DNA of 64,000 bases from Amedibacterium intestinale (GCF_010537335.1 NZ_AP019711.1:1798001-1862000), one strand, 5' to 3'. Numbered from the stretch's first letter, positions 54,858-64,000 are shown. Translations and numbers: made by a program. The notes: generated from the letters alone by a model not told the origin.

Positions 54858-54900
54858 TTGACATTTCTGTTATTTAAGTATATTCTTAAATACGAAAGGA
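54858..54900 (+). promoter_or_regulatory. Promoter and palindromic operator of the ferredoxin-ArsR operon
   Basis: TTGACA-17 bp-TATTCT. The -10 lies in the loop of an inverted repeat ATTTAAG-TATATT-CTTAAAT. The third gene encodes an ArsR-type repressor, so this is its likely autoregulatory operator. Confidence 0.75.
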
Positions 54901-54908
54901 GTTTTGCT

Positions 54909-55112
54909 ATGTCAAAATTTATTGCCTATGTAGGGAAAAACTGTGTTGCCTGCGGTGCCTGTATGAATATTTGTCCAAGACAAGCCATTCAAGTAAAAAA
55001 TGGAAAGAAGGCGATTGTTGCACCTTCTTCTTGTGTGGGATGTGGTTTATGCGAGAAAACATGTCCAGCTGGTATTATTGAAATAAAAGAAAGGGAGATG
55101 TTACATGCATAA
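54909..55112 (+). CDS. 2[4Fe-4S] ferredoxin
   Basis: 67-residue electron carrier with two cluster motifs, CVACGACMNICP and CVGCGLCEKTCP. ATG 54909 follows AAAGGAG; the open frame upstream lies over the promoter and is not used. The gene overlaps the next one by 8 bp. Together with the NapH-like protein it probably passes electrons at the membrane. Confidence 0.93.
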   Translation: MSKFIAYVGKNCVACGACMNICPRQAIQVKNGKKAIVAPSSCVGCGLCEKTCPAGIIEIKEREMLHA

Positions 55113-55737
55113 GAAAAAACACTGGTATGATTATTTATGGATTTATACACCATTCTATTTATTCCTTGGATTTTTTAATATCCTGTTTGCTTGGCTTGGT
55201 ATGATTGAATTCATGATTCCTTTGGTTATTGCGGTATGGAAAGGGAATAAATCTTTTTGTAATCGTTATTGCGGACGAGGACAATTTTTCAATCTTTTAG
55301 GAAATAAACTGAAACTTTCCAGACAGAAAAAACCACCGAAGTTTTTATCTTCTTTATGGTTTCGCTATGCATTTCTTATCTTTTTTATGACGATGTTCTC
55401 CTTCATGATCATCACAACCATACAAGTTTTCTCTCAAACAAAAAATTTAAAAGAAGTTGTTACTGTTTTATGGACATTTAAACTTCCATGGAGTTTTGCC
55501 TATCAGGGAACGCTATTATCGGATGGTTTTGCGCAATTTGCCTTTGGTATGTACAGCATTATGTTGACATCTAGTGTTTTAGGCTTTATAACTATGTTGT
55601 TATACAGACCACGTACATGGTGCGCCTACTGCCCAATGGGAACGATGACGCAAACAATCTGTAAATTAAAGAACAAGGGTGATATTGATGGAATTGAAAG
55701 CGAAAGAAGTTTCACAGCTACTAAAACTAATCGCTAA
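55105..55737 (+). CDS. NapH/NosR-like membrane iron-sulfur protein
   Basis: This 210-residue membrane protein has about four or five hydrophobic segments and two cysteine motifs: FCNRYCGRGQFF near residue 52 and WCAYCPMGTM near 172. These match the 4Fe-4S polyferredoxin-like membrane proteins of the NapH/NosR/CcoG type, although with fewer cysteines than NapH. Its last 50 bases overlap the start of the ArsR gene. Role: probably electron transfer between quinone or ferredoxin and an unknown acceptor. Confidence 0.8.
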   Translation: MHKKKHWYDYLWIYTPFYLFLGFFNILFAWLGMIEFMIPLVIAVWKGNKSFCNRYCGRGQFFNLLGNKLKLSRQKKPPKFLSSLWFRYAFLIFFMTMFSFMIITTIQVFSQTKNLKEVVTVLWTFKLPWSFAYQGTLLSDGFAQFAFGMYSIMLTSSVLGFITMLLYRPRTWCAYCPMGTMTQTICKLKNKGDIDGIESERSFTATKTNR

Positions 55738-55969
55738 TCCTTATCGATTAATGATTTTATGTATGTTGGAAGAAGGAGAAAAAACGGTTAGTGAACTGCA
55801 CGAAAAAATAGAAAGCATTAGTATGCCGGCACTCTCTCAGCATCTTTCTGCCCTTCGCTTGGCTGGATTAATCGATAATGAAAAACATGGATTACATGTA
55901 TATTATAAAATTTTAGATACACGTATTCTTAGTGTTATGAAAACCTTAAAAGAATTCTATTGCAAGTAA
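55688..55969 (+). CDS. ArsR/SmtB-family repressor
   Basis: 93 residues. The winged helix KLIANPYRLMILCMLEEGEKTVSELHEKIE and SMPALSQHLSALRLAGLIDNEKHGLHVYYKI are typical. I see no paired cysteines of the arsenic or metal type (the Cys are in LMILCML and at the C-terminus). It may sense redox or another ligand. ATG 55688 is preferred to GTG 55679. As the last gene of the operon whose promoter has a palindrome, it is likely autoregulatory. Confidence 0.9.
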   Translation: MELKAKEVSQLLKLIANPYRLMILCMLEEGEKTVSELHEKIESISMPALSQHLSALRLAGLIDNEKHGLHVYYKILDTRILSVMKTLKEFYCK

Positions 55970-56003
55970 AGGCTCCTGTACCCATCGTACAAGAGCCTTT
56001 ATT
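55968..56003 (+). terminator. Bidirectional terminator between ArsR and SDR genes
   Basis: AAAGGCTCCTGTAC...GTACAAGAGCCTTTATT; it serves the ArsR operon and, on the other strand, the SDR gene ending at 55999. Confidence 0.85.
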
Positions 56004-56715
56004 CTTCTACATAGATCATTTTCTTTGTCATTCCACCATCGACGATGATATTTGCCCCATTGATAAAATCATTTTCTTCTTTACTAAGAAATAGACAGAC
56101 ATTGACAATATCCTGTGGTTTTCCAACTCTTCCAGATGGATGCTGCTTATGATCCTCTAATGTTAAATGCTCATAATCTTCTGTTTCAATCCAGCCAGGA
56201 CTAATCGCATTAACGGTAATATTAGTATTGCTTAAGGAAACACATAAACTATTCGTTAGAGAAACCAAACCACCTTTGGATGCCCCATATGCCTCCCAGT
56301 CTTTTTCATTTTGATGAAAACGTGTCGATGCTATATTGATGATTCTTCCAAAACAGGAAGTATCATGCTGTTTAACAAACTCTTTACAACAAACAAAAGC
56401 ACCAATTAGGTTTGTATGAATCACTTCGCTAAATTCATCTATTCCAATCTCATTCACAGGCTTATGAAATTTACTAACTGCTCCATTATTAATAAGAATA
56501 TGAATACATCCAAACTGTTCCTGTATTTGTTGAAAACATTTTTTAATTCCATCGCTTTGACATAAGTCTACCTGAAATGTATGGATATTTTTTTCTTGAA
56601 ATGAACATAATTCTTTGTCAAGCACAAACACTTCATATCCTTCTTTGCTGTATGCGGATGCCAAATATTTTCCAATTCCACCAGCTCCACCTGTAATTAA
56701 CACTCTTTTTATCAT
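55999..56715 (-). CDS. Short-chain dehydrogenase/reductase
   Basis: This 238-residue NAD(P)-dependent oxidoreductase has a Rossmann motif TGGAGGIGKYLA, LINNGAVSKF, the catalytic Ser region INIAST and YGASKGG (Tyr-x3-Lys), with NAISPGWIETEDY near the C-terminus. The substrate is unknown. Its start overlaps the stop of the GGDEF/EAL gene (ATGA), so it is cotranscribed with a c-di-GMP enzyme, an odd pairing. Confidence 0.93.
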   Translation of the reverse strand: MIKRVLITGGAGGIGKYLASAYSKEGYEVFVLDKELCSFQEKNIHTFQVDLCQSDGIKKCFQQIQEQFGCIHILINNGAVSKFHKPVNEIGIDEFSEVIHTNLIGAFVCCKEFVKQHDTSCFGRIINIASTRFHQNEKDWEAYGASKGGLVSLTNSLCVSLSNTNITVNAISPGWIETEDYEHLTLEDHKQHPSGRVGKPQDIVNVCLFLSKEENDFINGANIIVDGGMTKKMIYVEE

Positions 56716-59420
56716 GACTGTATATCCTTTTCTTCATTATATTTCGCACTCATAACTTCATAAAAATCCTGTAATTCCATTGGTTTATAAAAATAAAATC
56801 CCTGAAGTGTATCCGCAAATACACGTTTTGTAAAATGAAGTTCTTCCTCTGTTTCAATACCTTCCATGCACACTTTCTTTCCAAATTCATGACAGGCATT
56901 TACAATTGCCTTTAAAAGCTTTTCATTATCCTTTGAATTATGTAATTCTTTCAACAAAGATTTATCTAGTTTCACAATATTTGCAGAATATTTAAATAAC
57001 AACGATAAAGAGGAGTATGCACTTCCAAAATCATCCAATGCAAAGCGTATACCAATAGACTGACATTTCCCAATAAAATCCTGAAGCTTTTCTGGATATT
57101 CATCAAAATGTGTTTCGGTTAGCTCTATAGTTAATACAGAGCCTGGAAGATCATATTTTTTTAAAGTGTCATGGATATAAGAAAATAAATCTTCTTCACA
57201 TATTTGCACATAGCTAACATTAACTGAGATATTAAAATCAGAATAGTAACAGCGAATTCTATTTACATTTTTTAAAGCCTGGTCAAGTATCCATTTACCC
57301 GCTTTCACAATTTGTTTACTCTTTTCCAGTAATGGGATAAATCTTTGTGGAGGTACATTTTGTCCTTTATACTTCCATCTTAATAACGTTTCTCCTCCAA
57401 TAATCTCATTCGTATTCATATCTATGATTGGCTGTATCACCAGATGAAAGTTATTCATATTATGCTGGATATCATAATTTAAAGATAAGAAAACCTTAGA
57501 ATCTTCTTTGTAGTTATAAATATTGTCATCTGCATATTCTACATATTCTTTATCAAATTCATTTTTCGCAAATCGAATAACATTTAATGTTTTCTCTAAA
57601 ATAACTTCCGGATTATCTTTTGGATCACATTTTAAATATCCAATAGAACAAGGACTATCTATGCCAACATTATATAAATTATAATAATACTCTATGATCT
57701 TATGTACATTTACCATAAATTTTTTGATTTCTTCGACATCCTTTGCTTCATACAAAGCCATGAATCGCATTCCATCCAGGCGAAAAAAACTACTGTTAGA
57801 AAATTTCTCATGTAAAGCATATGCAATTTGACGAATGATAGAATCTGTTTTCTTTCTTCCTAAAGCTTCATTTATAGTTCTAATGCTATTTAAAGAAAAC
57901 CCGATAGCATACATATCTGTATCCTTTTGTACAGGTATCAGCATATTGTTCATCAATACATGTTCTCTAGGAAAATTCGTTGTTTTATCAATAATAAAAT
58001 CATATTCCTGATGAGACACAGTTCCTGAAAAAAACAAAGGTATCTTTTTTTCTTTATCCCATTTAACTTTTCCCTGACAATGTATCCAAATCAAATTATC
58101 ATGGCAGTCTTTTACCTGATATTTTAAATCATGGTATAAACATTTTCCATTCATGATATTCTCTATCTGTTCATCATAAATATGCACATCTTCTTCTTTA
58201 TAAATTCGTTTTCTCCATTCAGAGAAAAGGTTAAATACGATATTCTCTTTAAACCCAAATTTCTCTTTCATATTATCTGTAATATAAAAAATATTAGAAC
58301 GTAAATCCCCAGCAAAAACATAATAAGGAACTCTGGAATCACTTAGAGAATCTAATAAAAATTCTGTATCGAAAAAATTGTTTTTTAAAAATGTCGTAAA
58401 AGTACTTGCCGCTGTAGCATCATACATCAAATTATAATCGTTTCGGCTACCAGAACGCAAAAAGGAATAGTACTTCTTCTTATCCTCATACATCAAACAA
58501 TCCGCTTGTTTCATTAATTCATGTATGTTCTTGTTTTTATCTTCACTCCAAACACAGCCAATTGCTAAGTGAAAGGTATCTTCTTGAATTGTATTTTTTA
58601 ATTTCTGTATTTTTTCATGAAATTCATCCTTTTTATTGTTTATACAAAGAACGATAAACTCATCTCCACCTAATCGATAAATCTTATCTTTTGTAAAAAC
58701 ATTTTCTAAAATCTTATACCAATGTAAAATCAGCTTGTTTCCTGCCGCATGACCATAATGATCATTTACCTTTTTTAGTTCTGTTATATCGCAGTATATA
58801 AGTCCTGCAGAAAGCCATGAGGCGCTGTTTTCTATATCTTCCTGAAAAGAATAGCGATTATATGCTGTCGTTAGTGGATCATGTAAACTTGTATATTTCA
58901 TTTTATTGTTTAGGTCTCTGTTTTTTATTACTAAAAGTACATAGCCGCTTATCAGTTTAAGAAACTCAACAACAGATTGTATATTTTGTTTTGATGGATT
59001 ATCAACTCCTATAAAACCTGCAATTTCATTATGAATACGTAAAGGCAAAGAAATCAAAGAATGAATATCCTGTGATTTTACAGCAGCATACGATGCTGGA
59101 TATGTATATTTTATTTTTTCGATATCTTCAATCAAAACATAGTCATTCACTTTTAAATCATCAAACCACCATAAAAAAGTCTCCATTGGTTCCTTCTGCA
59201 GCTGATGCAGCTGCGAGCTAATATTTTCTGCACAGAATTCATATGTATTTGTGAATGTATTTTCCTCTGCATCTTTTTCAAATACATAGCTTCTCTCACA
59301 ATGAAAAGCTGATATCATATAAGAAAGAATATATGGAATAATTTTTTCTGTTTCCTGTATAGACATACACTTTTGTATACATGTAGCTGCTAAATCAATT
59401 ATATTTTTATCCTGAGACAA
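56712..59420 (-). CDS. GAF-GGDEF-PAS-GGDEF-EAL cyclic-di-GMP protein
   Basis: 902-residue cytosolic signalling protein. Domain order is GAF-like (about 15-165), an intact GGDEF (YRLGGDEFIVL), a PAS-like middle, a degenerate second GGDEF (FRLDGMRFMAL) and EAL. The EAL keeps ETLLRW, SVNVSYVQI, ELTETHFD, LDDFGSAYSS, VKLDKSLL, MEGIETEEE and LQGFYFYKPM, so phosphodiesterase activity is likely. TTG 59420 is chosen: AAGGGGGA lies 8 bases upstream, inside the longer frame from 59441. No transmembrane segment is visible. Confidence 0.9.
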   Translation of the reverse strand: MSQDKNIIDLAATCIQKCMSIQETEKIIPYILSYMISAFHCERSYVFEKDAEENTFTNTYEFCAENISSQLHQLQKEPMETFLWWFDDLKVNDYVLIEDIEKIKYTYPASYAAVKSQDIHSLISLPLRIHNEIAGFIGVDNPSKQNIQSVVEFLKLISGYVLLVIKNRDLNNKMKYTSLHDPLTTAYNRYSFQEDIENSASWLSAGLIYCDITELKKVNDHYGHAAGNKLILHWYKILENVFTKDKIYRLGGDEFIVLCINNKKDEFHEKIQKLKNTIQEDTFHLAIGCVWSEDKNKNIHELMKQADCLMYEDKKKYYSFLRSGSRNDYNLMYDATAASTFTTFLKNNFFDTEFLLDSLSDSRVPYYVFAGDLRSNIFYITDNMKEKFGFKENIVFNLFSEWRKRIYKEEDVHIYDEQIENIMNGKCLYHDLKYQVKDCHDNLIWIHCQGKVKWDKEKKIPLFFSGTVSHQEYDFIIDKTTNFPREHVLMNNMLIPVQKDTDMYAIGFSLNSIRTINEALGRKKTDSIIRQIAYALHEKFSNSSFFRLDGMRFMALYEAKDVEEIKKFMVNVHKIIEYYYNLYNVGIDSPCSIGYLKCDPKDNPEVILEKTLNVIRFAKNEFDKEYVEYADDNIYNYKEDSKVFLSLNYDIQHNMNNFHLVIQPIIDMNTNEIIGGETLLRWKYKGQNVPPQRFIPLLEKSKQIVKAGKWILDQALKNVNRIRCYYSDFNISVNVSYVQICEEDLFSYIHDTLKKYDLPGSVLTIELTETHFDEYPEKLQDFIGKCQSIGIRFALDDFGSAYSSLSLLFKYSANIVKLDKSLLKELHNSKDNEKLLKAIVNACHEFGKKVCMEGIETEEELHFTKRVFADTLQGFYFYKPMELQDFYEVMSAKYNEEKDIQS

Positions 59421-59578
59421 AACAATATCCCCCTTTATCATAAATCTTCATTTAATCGTATATACTACTCAAAGAATATAATAACAAGTTATGTAAAAAA
59501 AGCAAGAAAACTTCCTGCATAGAAATTGTAAACATCAAAACAGGTTCAATGATATTTTCATCAAACCCGTCATATCTT

Positions 59579-60454
59579 TTATTTTTTACTTGATGCCCTG
59601 GAAGTTAAGAACGGACTAGAATTCCATTCTCCTAAAATTTCACTTACATTAGATACCGTAACAAATACTTTTTCAGGATACTGATGTAGAAACACTAATA
59701 ATTTTTTATATTCATTTGTATCCATAATTGTTACCAGTTCCACTTTGGTTTCCTTGTTGTAGCTGCCGATTACCTGATATCGTGTAACGCCTCGATGCAT
59801 TGTATGTAAAATATAGTCTTCGATTTTCTCATAATTGTCACTGATAATAGAAATTTTCTTCTTTCGATTTAACCCGCTTGTAAAATAATCTACTGCCTGC
59901 CCATTTGCCAAAGTTCCTAGAATACTGATAATCAATGTTCCTATATCATATACAAGGATGGATGTCATGGCAGTAACGATACCTGCTGCAGAAACAGCCT
60001 TTCCTATTTCAATATGACAGTATTTATTTAAAATTTTCGCAAGTATATCAATCCCGCCGGAAGATGCATTCACATTAAACAAGATTGCCTGCCCAAACGC
60101 CACCAGTAAGATATCTGCTGCAATATCATAAATACTGCTTCCTGTCAAAGAACCATTTAATGGAATAAACTGTTCAAATACCGCAATAAATATAGGCATC
60201 AACAAAGAGGTATATACCGTTTTCATTCCAAACTCTTTTCCAAGAAGTAAAAATCCAATCACTAACAAGATTACATTTAAGATCATCGTAATCATAGAAA
60301 TAGATAGTGGTACCAGCTCCGCAATTACAATCGCAAGTCCAGAAATACTTCCAATAACAACTTTACTAGGAATCAAAAAGAAATATACCGCTGCCGCAAT
60401 CACAAATGTCGCAAAACTAATCAATGCATACTCATAAACAAGATTCTTTTTCAT
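59579..60454 (-). CDS. YitT-family membrane protein
   Basis: 291 residues. About five N-terminal membrane segments with SGGIDILAKILNKYCHIEIGK are followed by a C-terminal DUF2179 domain (KKISIISDNYEKIEDYILHTMHRGVTRYQVIGSY). This is the standard YitT architecture. Function is not established. ATG 60454 follows GGGAGAAG. Single gene. Confidence 0.92.
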   Translation of the reverse strand: MKKNLVYEYALISFATFVIAAAVYFFLIPSKVVIGSISGLAIVIAELVPLSISMITMILNVILLVIGFLLLGKEFGMKTVYTSLLMPIFIAVFEQFIPLNGSLTGSSIYDIAADILLVAFGQAILFNVNASSGGIDILAKILNKYCHIEIGKAVSAAGIVTAMTSILVYDIGTLIISILGTLANGQAVDYFTSGLNRKKKISIISDNYEKIEDYILHTMHRGVTRYQVIGSYNKETKVELVTIMDTNEYKKLLVFLHQYPEKVFVTVSNVSEILGEWNSSPFLTSRASSKK

Positions 60455-60539
60455 ACTACTTCTCCCTGTTTTCTTAACATATCTATTATAAAGATAGAAG
60501 AAGTTTATTTCTACATATTTTTAATAGAATTGAAATATT

Positions 60540-61598
60540 TTACGCCATTTTTCTTTGATAAAGCTTTTCCATTAAAAATTCATAAACAAAGAAAAATAAA
60601 AATGCAAATACAACACCAATGAGATTATCTGTAATTCGCAATATAACAGCTTCCTGAATACCATAAATTCCTGTAGCGGCCATTAAGGCTCCCAGACAAT
60701 TTAATACTGTCTTATGTTTATACTGACTGCATAATCCCAGCAATATACCACCAAAAATTCCAATCATGGAGTGCATTGATTTTGGCATAAGCATATACAG
60801 CACATAAAACAAGGCAGATCCTGCCAATACCCCTAAAATTCTATGCATTGACTTTTCTTTTAATTTTGTTTCAAAATTATGATCAGACAATAAAGAACCA
60901 CAGGCAAATCCTATCCACATATAACGTTCCAATTGGAAAAAAGCTCCTAATGTTAAGATAAAACTAATTCCTAAAGCTATACGAATTTGCCATTGATGTT
61001 TTTTTGTATAAAAATCAAACTGTTTAATTTTACTTTGAAAAGAAATATCCGTATGCTTCCCTTTATGTTTCTTGTAAAAAACTGCTGCACAAATCAGAAA
61101 ACAGAAACAAGTTAAAAGAAATCGTTTGAAAAACAATACACCTTGTACCGGATTGCCGCAAAGAAAAACATACGCAAAGCTATATAGTCCACCATTCCCC
61201 ATTTCTGGTTTGTCGCAGGTAATAAATAAAATAACGATATAGGATAAAAAATGAATGAAAAATGCAAACAAAGGATTTACATAATAACTTAAAACCGGTG
61301 AAATCAGCAGCAGTAAAAAAACAATGCCCAAATTTATCAGAGAATCTTTGATACAATATCCAAAATCCACAAAACGAACAGCCAGTAAAATACAAAACAT
61401 TGAAACTGCCATCGCATTGTTTTCTTTCCCAAAGACACTAGATAAAGGAGCTATAAAAACAATCGCAAACAATACAAGTAAAATAGAGCGAAAAAACATG
61501 GCTGCCCATAAAAAACCACGTTGCTTTTTCGATTCGCTTTTGTCAATCAACCTTTTTAATCCAGCTGGATCAAGCTGTAATAAATCATAAAACTTCAA
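60540..61598 (-). CDS. FUSC-family membrane protein (putative efflux)
   Basis: 352 residues with two blocks of membrane helices separated by a cytosolic stretch (KKHKGKHTDISFQSKIKQFDF), as in fusaric-acid-resistance/aromatic exporter relatives. The second block has FGGILLGLCSQYKHKTVLNCLGAL. TTG 61598 is the likely start, eight bases behind GGGGG. It follows a MarR regulator by 20 bp, so they form a regulator-efflux operon. The substrate is unknown. Confidence 0.82.
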   Translation of the reverse strand: MKFYDLLQLDPAGLKRLIDKSESKKQRGFLWAAMFFRSILLVLFAIVFIAPLSSVFGKENNAMAVSMFCILLAVRFVDFGYCIKDSLINLGIVFLLLLISPVLSYYVNPLFAFFIHFLSYIVILFITCDKPEMGNGGLYSFAYVFLCGNPVQGVLFFKRFLLTCFCFLICAAVFYKKHKGKHTDISFQSKIKQFDFYTKKHQWQIRIALGISFILTLGAFFQLERYMWIGFACGSLLSDHNFETKLKEKSMHRILGVLAGSALFYVLYMLMPKSMHSMIGIFGGILLGLCSQYKHKTVLNCLGALMAATGIYGIQEAVILRITDNLIGVVFAFLFFFVYEFLMEKLYQRKMA

Positions 61599-61618
61599 TG
61601 TATATACCCCCTTTTTTA

Positions 61619-62059
61619 TTATTCATCGATAGATAAAGACTGCATTTTTTCATTTGCCCTGGATATTAAAACAAACAATTGTTCAAAGTCTTCTCCCATA
61701 CTTCTCCATAGATCATAAAAAGGTTGTAACATAATTTCATAATCTTTTTTTAACTCTTTTAAACCTGTCTCACTAAGAGAAATCACATAACTTCTTTCAT
61801 CAGAAGTCTGTTTCTGTTTTTGAATACAGTTTTTTTCATAAAGCTGTTTTAAGCAGCGGCTAACGGCCTCTTTTTTCATTCCACTAAGCTTGCTTAATAT
61901 TAAGGGTGTACATTTTTCTGGTTCCAGATAAAGCCATGCCAACAGTTCTCTTTCACTTGATGTTAAAAACTGCTTCTGCTTATGAACGAGCATGTTTCTG
62001 GAAAACTGATGAAGCTCTTGTTGAAAAATGAGCATTTGCTGCCAATCAATATTCTGCAT
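61619..62059 (-). CDS. MarR-family regulator
   Basis: 146-residue winged-helix regulator: LTSSERELLAWLYLEPEKCTPLILSKLSGMKKEAVSRCLKQLYEKNCIQKQKQTSDERSYVISLSETG. First gene of the operon with the FUSC protein, which it probably represses until a small aromatic ligand binds. ATG 62059 follows GGGAGGG. Confidence 0.9.
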   Translation of the reverse strand: MQNIDWQQMLIFQQELHQFSRNMLVHKQKQFLTSSERELLAWLYLEPEKCTPLILSKLSGMKKEAVSRCLKQLYEKNCIQKQKQTSDERSYVISLSETGLKELKKDYEIMLQPFYDLWRSMGEDFEQLFVLISRANEKMQSLSIDE

Positions 62060-62145
62060 AATAACCCTCCCGCCATTTATTTAACATTGTTAATTATATG
62101 ACGATGCTTATCCCTTGTCAATAAACTTTTCCCCACCTATAAAAG

Positions 62146-62191
62146 AAAAAAAAGACCAGTTTCTTTTCAAAGAAACCAGTCCTTCTAAAAA
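62146..62191 (-). terminator. Terminator of the rubredoxin gene
   Basis: AAGGACTGGTTTCTTTGAAAAGAAACTGGTCTTTTTTTT on the minus strand: a 13-bp near-perfect stem with a long T run. Confidence 0.9.
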
Positions 62192-62199
62192 TTTGCTTT

Positions 62200-62823
62200 T
62201 TATATCTTTTCAAATACGGAAGCAGGTGCTCCACAGAGTGGACAAACAAAATCTTCTGGAAGTGGATCACCTTCATAAATATAACCGCAAATACTGCATC
62301 TCCATCCACTCTTCTCTGTTTTTTCTTGGAAACTTGGTGCATTTTTCGGTGTTGTTCCATTCTTTACTTGATGATAATATGCATAGGTCATCACTTCTTT
62401 TTCGGCCAGTACTTCTGCATCTTCTACTTCACCTATAAACATCACATGAGTGCCTAAATCCACTTTTTGTACAACTTTTACACTAAAGTAAGAAGCCACA
62501 TTTTGTATAGGATATGCTATCCCATGCACATCACGTTTAAATTCTACCTTTTCAAATTTATCTGCATCTTTACTGGATTGAAAACCGAATGTTTTGATCA
62601 TTTCCATATCTGTATCCTGTGTTAAAACAGCACCGCAAAAACGTCCAGATTTTTCAATTAACTGCTCTGTATAATTATCTTTATTTAAGGTTACTGCCAT
62701 CTGCTGTGGAGAAGAAGTTACCTGTTGAAGCGTATTCGCAACACAGCCTGCATCTTTTCCATCATGACTTGTGGAAATAATATATAAACCATAACTTAAA
62801 TTAAAAAACGCTTTTTGATTCAT
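62200..62823 (-). CDS. hrb: High-molecular-weight rubredoxin (flavin reductase-rubredoxin fusion)
   Basis: 207 residues. The N-terminal flavoredoxin-like FMN domain (LSYGLYIISTSHDGKDAGCVANTLQQVTSSP) is fused to a C-terminal rubredoxin (WRCSICGYIYEGDPLPEDFVCPLCG, four Fe-binding Cys). Such Hrb proteins relay electrons to flavodiiron oxygen or NO reductases in anaerobes. ATG 62823 follows AAGGAGG; six upstream codons are not used. It supports an anaerobic lifestyle. No flavodiiron partner lies in the window. Confidence 0.94.
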   Translation of the reverse strand: MNQKAFFNLSYGLYIISTSHDGKDAGCVANTLQQVTSSPQQMAVTLNKDNYTEQLIEKSGRFCGAVLTQDTDMEMIKTFGFQSSKDADKFEKVEFKRDVHGIAYPIQNVASYFSVKVVQKVDLGTHVMFIGEVEDAEVLAEKEVMTYAYYHQVKNGTTPKNAPSFQEKTEKSGWRCSICGYIYEGDPLPEDFVCPLCGAPASVFEKI

Positions 62824-62946
62824 AAGTAATACCTCCTTCAATTTTATATTTACTTTCTCTTTTTAGTATGTACCCAAAAGATTGATTTGTAAATAGATAT
62901 GCCTAACTTCACTAATACAAACAGCAGTCTTATGTTTTATGTTTTC

Positions 62947-64000
62947 TTAAAACATCATATCCTCTTTTAACACATCATGATCTTTTAATACTTTTTCAAT
63001 TACGGTTCCCTGTATTGTTTTAAGTAAAGGTTTTTTCAACATATTTAATGGTCCAGGCAAACGGATTTCCAATGGGGATTTTCCATCCATTAATTTTACA
63101 GAGCTATCTAAAAGTTCACGAATGTCATACACACTTCCCCAAACTTCAGGAACACCACGATCAACTCCTAATAAACCATAAACAGCTTCCATAGCAGTTC
63201 TTACGGAATATTCTGTTGTAAATACGGTATCTCTTGGAGTTTGCGCAAACTGTCCTAAGAAGGCAAAGTTCACTGCACCATCCACAATGACATCAGGGCG
63301 ATCTCCTTTGGCTCTTGGCATAAAGAAAGCAGTGATATATGGCATCATGGTAGGAACACAAACAGCAGAATGTTCTGCCAAATCTTCAATCTGCTCTACT
63401 GGTGCACCTATGTGGTACAACCATTCCATCGTAATTTCTTTTCCTGTACATTCTTTCATTGGTTTTTTTACATAATCACCAATCGCATCGGTAAATAATC
63501 CATATACCCAAACACAAACCTTATCTTTATCCTGTGCTTTAAATTGTCCCTGACGATTAATTGTCCAGCTTAACAGCCAGCTAGAATCCTGACAGCTTAC
63601 AATTCCTCCGGTAACGACTTTTCCTGTTCTAGGATCTCGTTTACAAATATTAGTAATATAAGGAATGATTTTATCATCTAACGTTGTAATTGTGGCGGAT
63701 TCCCAATTTGTTTTTGCGATATCGGAACAAAACTTTTCAGGATGTCCAAATGCTGGATCTTGTTTTGCGATGTTTTTCCACAAATTCCAGCAGCCACTTG
63801 TTCTTACCTCCGCATCTCCATTTGGCGCATGGTCCTGATCACCATAAATCGTTCCTTCCGTACAACTTCCATTTGTGATAAACACCAAATCATTTTCACT
63901 TAATACAATACCTTGTTCTACGCCATTTACCTTACATTCAATTGCCTGTGCAACTTTTTTGTTTTCATCACATTGAAACACAACATTGGTTACTTCTGTA
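62947..64000 (-). CDS. ohyA: Oleate hydratase (MCRA family), 5' end outside the window
   Basis: FAD-dependent hydration of unsaturated fatty acids such as oleate to 10-hydroxystearate. The frame is open to base 64000, giving the last 350 residues or so. Family blocks are VFITNGSCTEGTIYGDQDHAP, SGCWNLWKNIA, NICKRDPRTGKVVTGGIV, SQDSSWLLSWTINRQGQF, VWVYGLFTDAIGDYVKKPM and FAFLGQFAQTPRDTVFTTEYSVRTAMEAVY. The stop is at 62947. Common in gut Firmicutes and lactobacilli. Confidence 0.95.
   Translation of the reverse strand, partial: TEVTNVVFQCDENKKVAQAIECKVNGVEQGIVLSENDLVFITNGSCTEGTIYGDQDHAPNGDAEVRTSGCWNLWKNIAKQDPAFGHPEKFCSDIAKTNWESATITTLDDKIIPYITNICKRDPRTGKVVTGGIVSCQDSSWLLSWTINRQGQFKAQDKDKVCVWVYGLFTDAIGDYVKKPMKECTGKEITMEWLYHIGAPVEQIEDLAEHSAVCVPTMMPYITAFFMPRAKGDRPDVIVDGAVNFAFLGQFAQTPRDTVFTTEYSVRTAMEAVYGLLGVDRGVPEVWGSVYDIRELLDSSVKLMDGKSPLEIRLPGPLNMLKKPLLKTIQGTVIEKVLKDHDVLKEDMMF

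Overview
This is a low-GC Gram-positive (Firmicutes) chromosome segment. The mix of housekeeping genes (purD, fhs, glyA), gut-type enzymes (bile salt hydrolase, oleate hydratase, high-molecular-weight rubredoxin) and a compact type II-A Cas9 suggests a gut member of the Erysipelotrichia. That placement is an inference, because no rRNA or other taxonomic marker lies in the window.

Left flank (1-3871, all minus strand): the end of a DUF2238 membrane protein, then a purD-fhs operon. The operon is preceded by a guanine-class purine riboswitch whose terminator and antiterminator can be read directly.

CRISPR locus (3960-15722): cas9-tracrRNA-cas1-cas2-csn2 on the minus strand, then a leader with the type II-A anchor ATTTGAG and 14 identical 36-bp repeats with 13 spacers of exactly 30 bp. 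Beyond the last intact repeat, where the array should end, lies about 1.3 kb of decayed phage head-morphogenesis DNA (minor capsid protein with ADP-ribosyltransferase fold, scaffold protein). It is bounded on both sides by CRISPR repeat sequence. A further 0.4-kb insert and an outermost degenerate repeat follow at 3960-3994. The phage DNA is split by an IS1634-family element with an 81-bp target duplication, and that element is split by an IS3-family element with a 3-bp duplication.

Defence island (15759-37428): type II Wadjet (jetABCD); an AbiE toxin-antitoxin pair between about 40-bp direct repeats; a truncated ATP-binding regulator; a Fic protein and an XRE/DUF3990 pair, flanked by two direct copies of a type I toxin-antitoxin module (one intact, one with a decayed toxin); a two-gene FRG + AIPR operon; and a Sau3AI-like GATC restriction-modification system with a Vsr repair nuclease. 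The AIPR protein ends in a domain that aligns by eye with the C-terminal domain of the neighbouring Sau3AI-like endonuclease. FRG + AIPR is the best candidate here for an undescribed system.

Right flank (37429-64000): four 23-bp tandem repeats; a TPP-riboswitch operon for uptake of a thiamine precursor (ABC permease, binding lipoprotein, ATPase) ending in a TatD-type hydrolase; LysR / YeiH exporter / thioredoxin-reductase-like flavoprotein; a YclNOPQ-like iron-siderophore ABC operon with DtxR-type boxes; a bile salt hydrolase; a surface beta-propeller protein; glyA; a ferredoxin / NapH-like / ArsR operon; an SDR plus a GGDEF/EAL protein; YitT; a MarR-FUSC pair; rubredoxin; and the 3' part of oleate hydratase.
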